From Chitinophagaceae bacterium (GTDB taxonomy: Bacteria; Bacteroidota; Bacteroidia; Chitinophagales; Chitinophagaceae): 7,832 nt of DNA. The notes under the pieces were generated by a model that did not search any database, had not been told where the DNA came from, and saw only the letters and a program-made list of their open reading frames with translations. The translations under genes were made by a program, and so were the position numbers. The stretch covers positions 1-7,832 of the forward strand of contig CANKGM010000083.1 in assembly GCA_947481355.1 (NCBI GenBank), read 5' to 3'. This document shows, one piece after another, positions 6,020 to 7,832 of the stretch (position 1 is the first letter of the stretch; each line of letters starts with the position of its first letter).

Positions 6020-7555
6020 TTACTCCCATTCAATGGTTGCTGGAGGCTTGCTCGAAATGTCGTATACAACACGATTAATTCCTCTAACTTGATTGATGAT
6101 TTCGTTCGACACTTCACCTAAAAATTCATAGGGGAGATGCGCCCAGTCAGCTGTCATGCCATCTACTGATGTTACGGCCCTGAGGGCAACAGTAAATTCA
6201 TAGGTTCTCTCATCACCCATTACACCAACCGATTTTACAGGAAGTAGTATAGCTCCAGCCTGCCATACTTTGTCATATAATGAATGCTTCTTTAGGGATT
6301 CTATGTAGATATCATCTGCAGCTTGAAGTAGCCTAACTTTATCTTCGGTTATTTCTCCTAAGATACGGATGGCTAATCCAGGACCAGGAAAAGGATGCCT
6401 AAATAACAAATCATCTGGAATGCCAAGTTCTAAGCCTACTTTTCTAACCTCATCTTTGAATAAGGACCTCAAGGGTTCAATCAGTTTTAGCTTCATGGTT
6501 TCAGGCAGTCCACCAACATTATGGTGTGATTTTATGGTAACTGATGGACCATGTACCGAAACACTTTCAATCACATCAGGGTAAATCGTGCCTTGCCCTA
6601 AGAAGGAAATATCTGTTAGCTCATGAGATTCTTTATCAAATACTTCGATGAATGTTCTACCTATAGCTTTTCGCTTATCCTCTGGATTAGATAGCCCAGT
6701 GAGGGCATCATAGAAAACTTTTTTTGCATCAACACCTTTGACGTTTAGGTCAAGCTGTTCATATGTTTTCAATACTGATTCAAATTCGTTTTTTCTTAAT
6801 AATCCATTGTCTACAAAAATCCCAAAAAGATTCTTTCCAATTGCTCTGTGAATAAGGCTTGCAGCAACGGTAGAGTCAACACCTCCACTTAATCCCATAA
6901 CAACCTTGCGATCTCCAATATGTTCTTTTAATGAATTTACGGTATCCGTAATGAAGTGTGCTGGAGTCCAATCACCTGAACATCCACAAATCGAGTATAA
7001 GAAGTTTTGAATGATCTTTTTTCCGAATTCTGAATGATACACTTCAGGATGAAATTGTAGTCCAAAAATTTCATGACAATCAGTTTCATTCACTTTAAAA
7101 GCAGCCACAGGAATTGAATTTGTTGTAGCTAGCAATTCTGCATTTTCAGGAAGTGCTAAGATGGAATCGCCATGGCTCATCCATACTTGTGATGTGGCTG
7201 GAACTTCGTTGAGTAAACGGTCTTCCACATTTTTTTGCAAGATGGCTCTACCGAATTCTCTTTTTTCTGATTTTTCAACACGACCTCCAAAATATTTAGA
7301 AATCAACTGTGCCCCGTAGCAAAGTCCAAGAATATGATGTTTGGAGGCTAATGCCTTGATGTCAATGAGTGGAGCATTAGGGTCGTTCACTGAAAAGGGT
7401 GATCCTGATAGAATTATTCCTTTTAAGTCTGGTCCAAAACTAACTTCCTTATGGTATGGTATGATTTCGCAATATACATTGGCTTCCCTCACAGCTCTTG
7501 CTATTAGTTGGGTATACTGGGAACCAAAATCGAGAATTATAATTTTTTCTGTCAT
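6020..7555 (-). CDS. guaA: GMP synthase (glutamine-hydrolysing)
   Basis: A cytoplasmic enzyme that converts XMP, ATP and glutamine to GMP, the last step of GMP synthesis. It has 511 aa, matching the family. The start is the ATG at 7555 (MTEKIIILDFGSQYTQ); an ATG 11 codons upstream would add non-conserved residues. Domains: class I glutamine amidotransferase (about 4-190) with nucleophile Cys79 in GLCYGAQ and the His169/Glu171 partners in QFHPEVYHSE; an ATP-pyrophosphatase domain with the P-loop SGGVDS (223-228) and FVDNGLLRKNE (247-257); and a C-terminal dimerisation domain with HPFPGPGLAIRILGE (387-401) and the terminal KPPATIEWE (503-511), which contacts XMP. All catalytic residues are intact. 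The gene converges on the PD40 gene with 34 nt between stops and no clear hairpin. The rpsT terminator lies upstream, so it needs its own promoter in about 7556-7606; I see only a TTTG there without a good TA, and no Shine-Dalgarno. Confidence 0.98.
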   Translation of the reverse strand: MTEKIIILDFGSQYTQLIARAVREANVYCEIIPYHKEVSFGPDLKGIILSGSPFSVNDPNAPLIDIKALASKHHILGLCYGAQLISKYFGGRVEKSEKREFGRAILQKNVEDRLLNEVPATSQVWMSHGDSILALPENAELLATTNSIPVAAFKVNETDCHEIFGLQFHPEVYHSEFGKKIIQNFLYSICGCSGDWTPAHFITDTVNSLKEHIGDRKVVMGLSGGVDSTVAASLIHRAIGKNLFGIFVDNGLLRKNEFESVLKTYEQLDLNVKGVDAKKVFYDALTGLSNPEDKRKAIGRTFIEVFDKESHELTDISFLGQGTIYPDVIESVSVHGPSVTIKSHHNVGGLPETMKLKLIEPLRSLFKDEVRKVGLELGIPDDLLFRHPFPGPGLAIRILGEITEDKVRLLQAADDIYIESLKKHSLYDKVWQAGAILLPVKSVGVMGDERTYEFTVALRAVTSVDGMTADWAHLPYEFLGEVSNEIINQVRGINRVVYDISSKPPATIEWE

Positions 7556-7606
7556 AGAGACTGCGAAGATAAGTCTTAGACAAAGCACTTTAATGACCTA
7601 GAGGCT

Positions 7607-7644
7607 AAAAAAAAGGAGAATATCTAGTTGATATTCTCCTTTTT
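7607..7644 (-). terminator. Intrinsic terminator after rpsT, potentially bidirectional
   Basis: A perfect inverted repeat pairs 7610-7624 with 7630-7644: 15 bp with a 5-nt loop (TAGTT on the plus strand) and the core GGAGAATATC/GATATTCTCC. Reading the minus strand, the 10-bp core hairpin is followed by eight Ts (7614-7607), a classic Rho-independent terminator beginning about 17 nt after the rpsT stop. On the plus strand the core is followed by five Ts, so it could also stop transcription the other way. Its position insulates guaA from ribosomal protein transcription. Confidence 0.88.
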
Positions 7645-7661
7645 GAATAATTTCTATGTGA

Positions 7662-7832
7662 TTAAGCTATTTTAGCAATAGCTTTTGTCAACGAGCTTTT
7701 AAGGTTTGCAGCCTTATTTTTATGAATAACTCCTTTCTTAGCTAGTTTATCAATTTTGCTCAATACAGCTGGTAAATTTTCATTTGCAGCTGCTGAATCA
7801 GTTGTTGCGCGTAAATCACGCATAGCATTACG
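7662..7832 (-). CDS. rpsT: 30S ribosomal protein S20, N-terminal part outside the window
   Basis: The minus-strand frame is open from the window edge to the TAA at 7664-7662, giving 56 visible residues of a protein that is normally about 84-88 aa; the missing part is the N-terminus. The diagnostic S20 block KGVIHKNKAANLKSSL (visible 33-48) is present, preceded by LPAVLSKIDKLAKK, and the Lys/Ala-rich helical C-terminus AIAKIA is typical. S20 is a primary 16S rRNA-binding protein made of long helices, needed for small-subunit assembly. A strong terminator follows 17 nt after the stop, so the gene is probably transcribed on its own or ends its transcript. The start, ribosome-binding site and promoter are not visible. 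Confidence 0.95.
   Translation of the reverse strand, partial: RNAMRDLRATTDSAAANENLPAVLSKIDKLAKKGVIHKNKAANLKSSLTKAIAKIA

Noticed and set aside
7341..7601. Plus-strand open frame opposite the guaA 5' end, and another at 6369-6584
   Set aside because: Both are antisense to conserved GuaA segments (amidotransferase start and the HPFPGPGLAIRILGE region). They show no independent evidence of coding.

Overview
This 7.8 kb, AT-rich window looks like ordinary chromosomal core DNA from a member of the Bacteroidota. The evidence is indirect. Shine-Dalgarno sequences are largely absent before the starts. One good match to the Bacteroidota promoter (TTG, spacer, TAnnTTTG) is present. The genes include a half-size TauE/SafE protein, small lipoproteins and a secreted PD40 propeller protein of kinds common in that phylum. 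Genus cannot be decided from the sequence.

Layout: (1) 2-469, plus strand: the 3' part of a cupin_5/DUF985 gene cut by the window edge. It converges on (2) a tightly packed minus-strand run, 4797 down to 493. In transcription order this holds a TPR lipoprotein, rpe (ribulose-phosphate 3-epimerase), a 132-nt gap, phoH (with a TTG start), a small DUF4878-like lipoprotein, crcB (fluoride channel), ppa (class I inorganic pyrophosphatase) and a half-size TauE/SafE membrane protein. Downstream of the gap the spacings are 1 nt, a 4-nt ATGA overlap, 4 nt and 10 nt, so phoH to the membrane protein is very probably one transcript. (3) 4891-5985, plus strand: a secreted TolB-like PD40 beta-propeller protein, divergent from the TPR gene across a 93-nt gap. 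(4) 6020-7555, minus strand: guaA (GMP synthase), convergent with the propeller gene. (5) 7662-7832, minus strand: the 3' part of rpsT (ribosomal protein S20), followed by a strong 15-bp hairpin terminator that separates it from guaA.

How the genes fit together: most are housekeeping genes (pentose phosphate pathway, pyrophosphate hydrolysis, GMP synthesis, ribosome, RNA-linked ATPase). The most suggestive pairing is crcB directly followed by ppa, because fluoride inhibits class I pyrophosphatases and CrcB/Fluc exports fluoride. I found no mobile element, CRISPR array, tRNA, riboswitch or defence system, and no gap over 300 nt. I see no convincing novel system. The observations worth checking are small ones about gene order, start codons and transcription signals.
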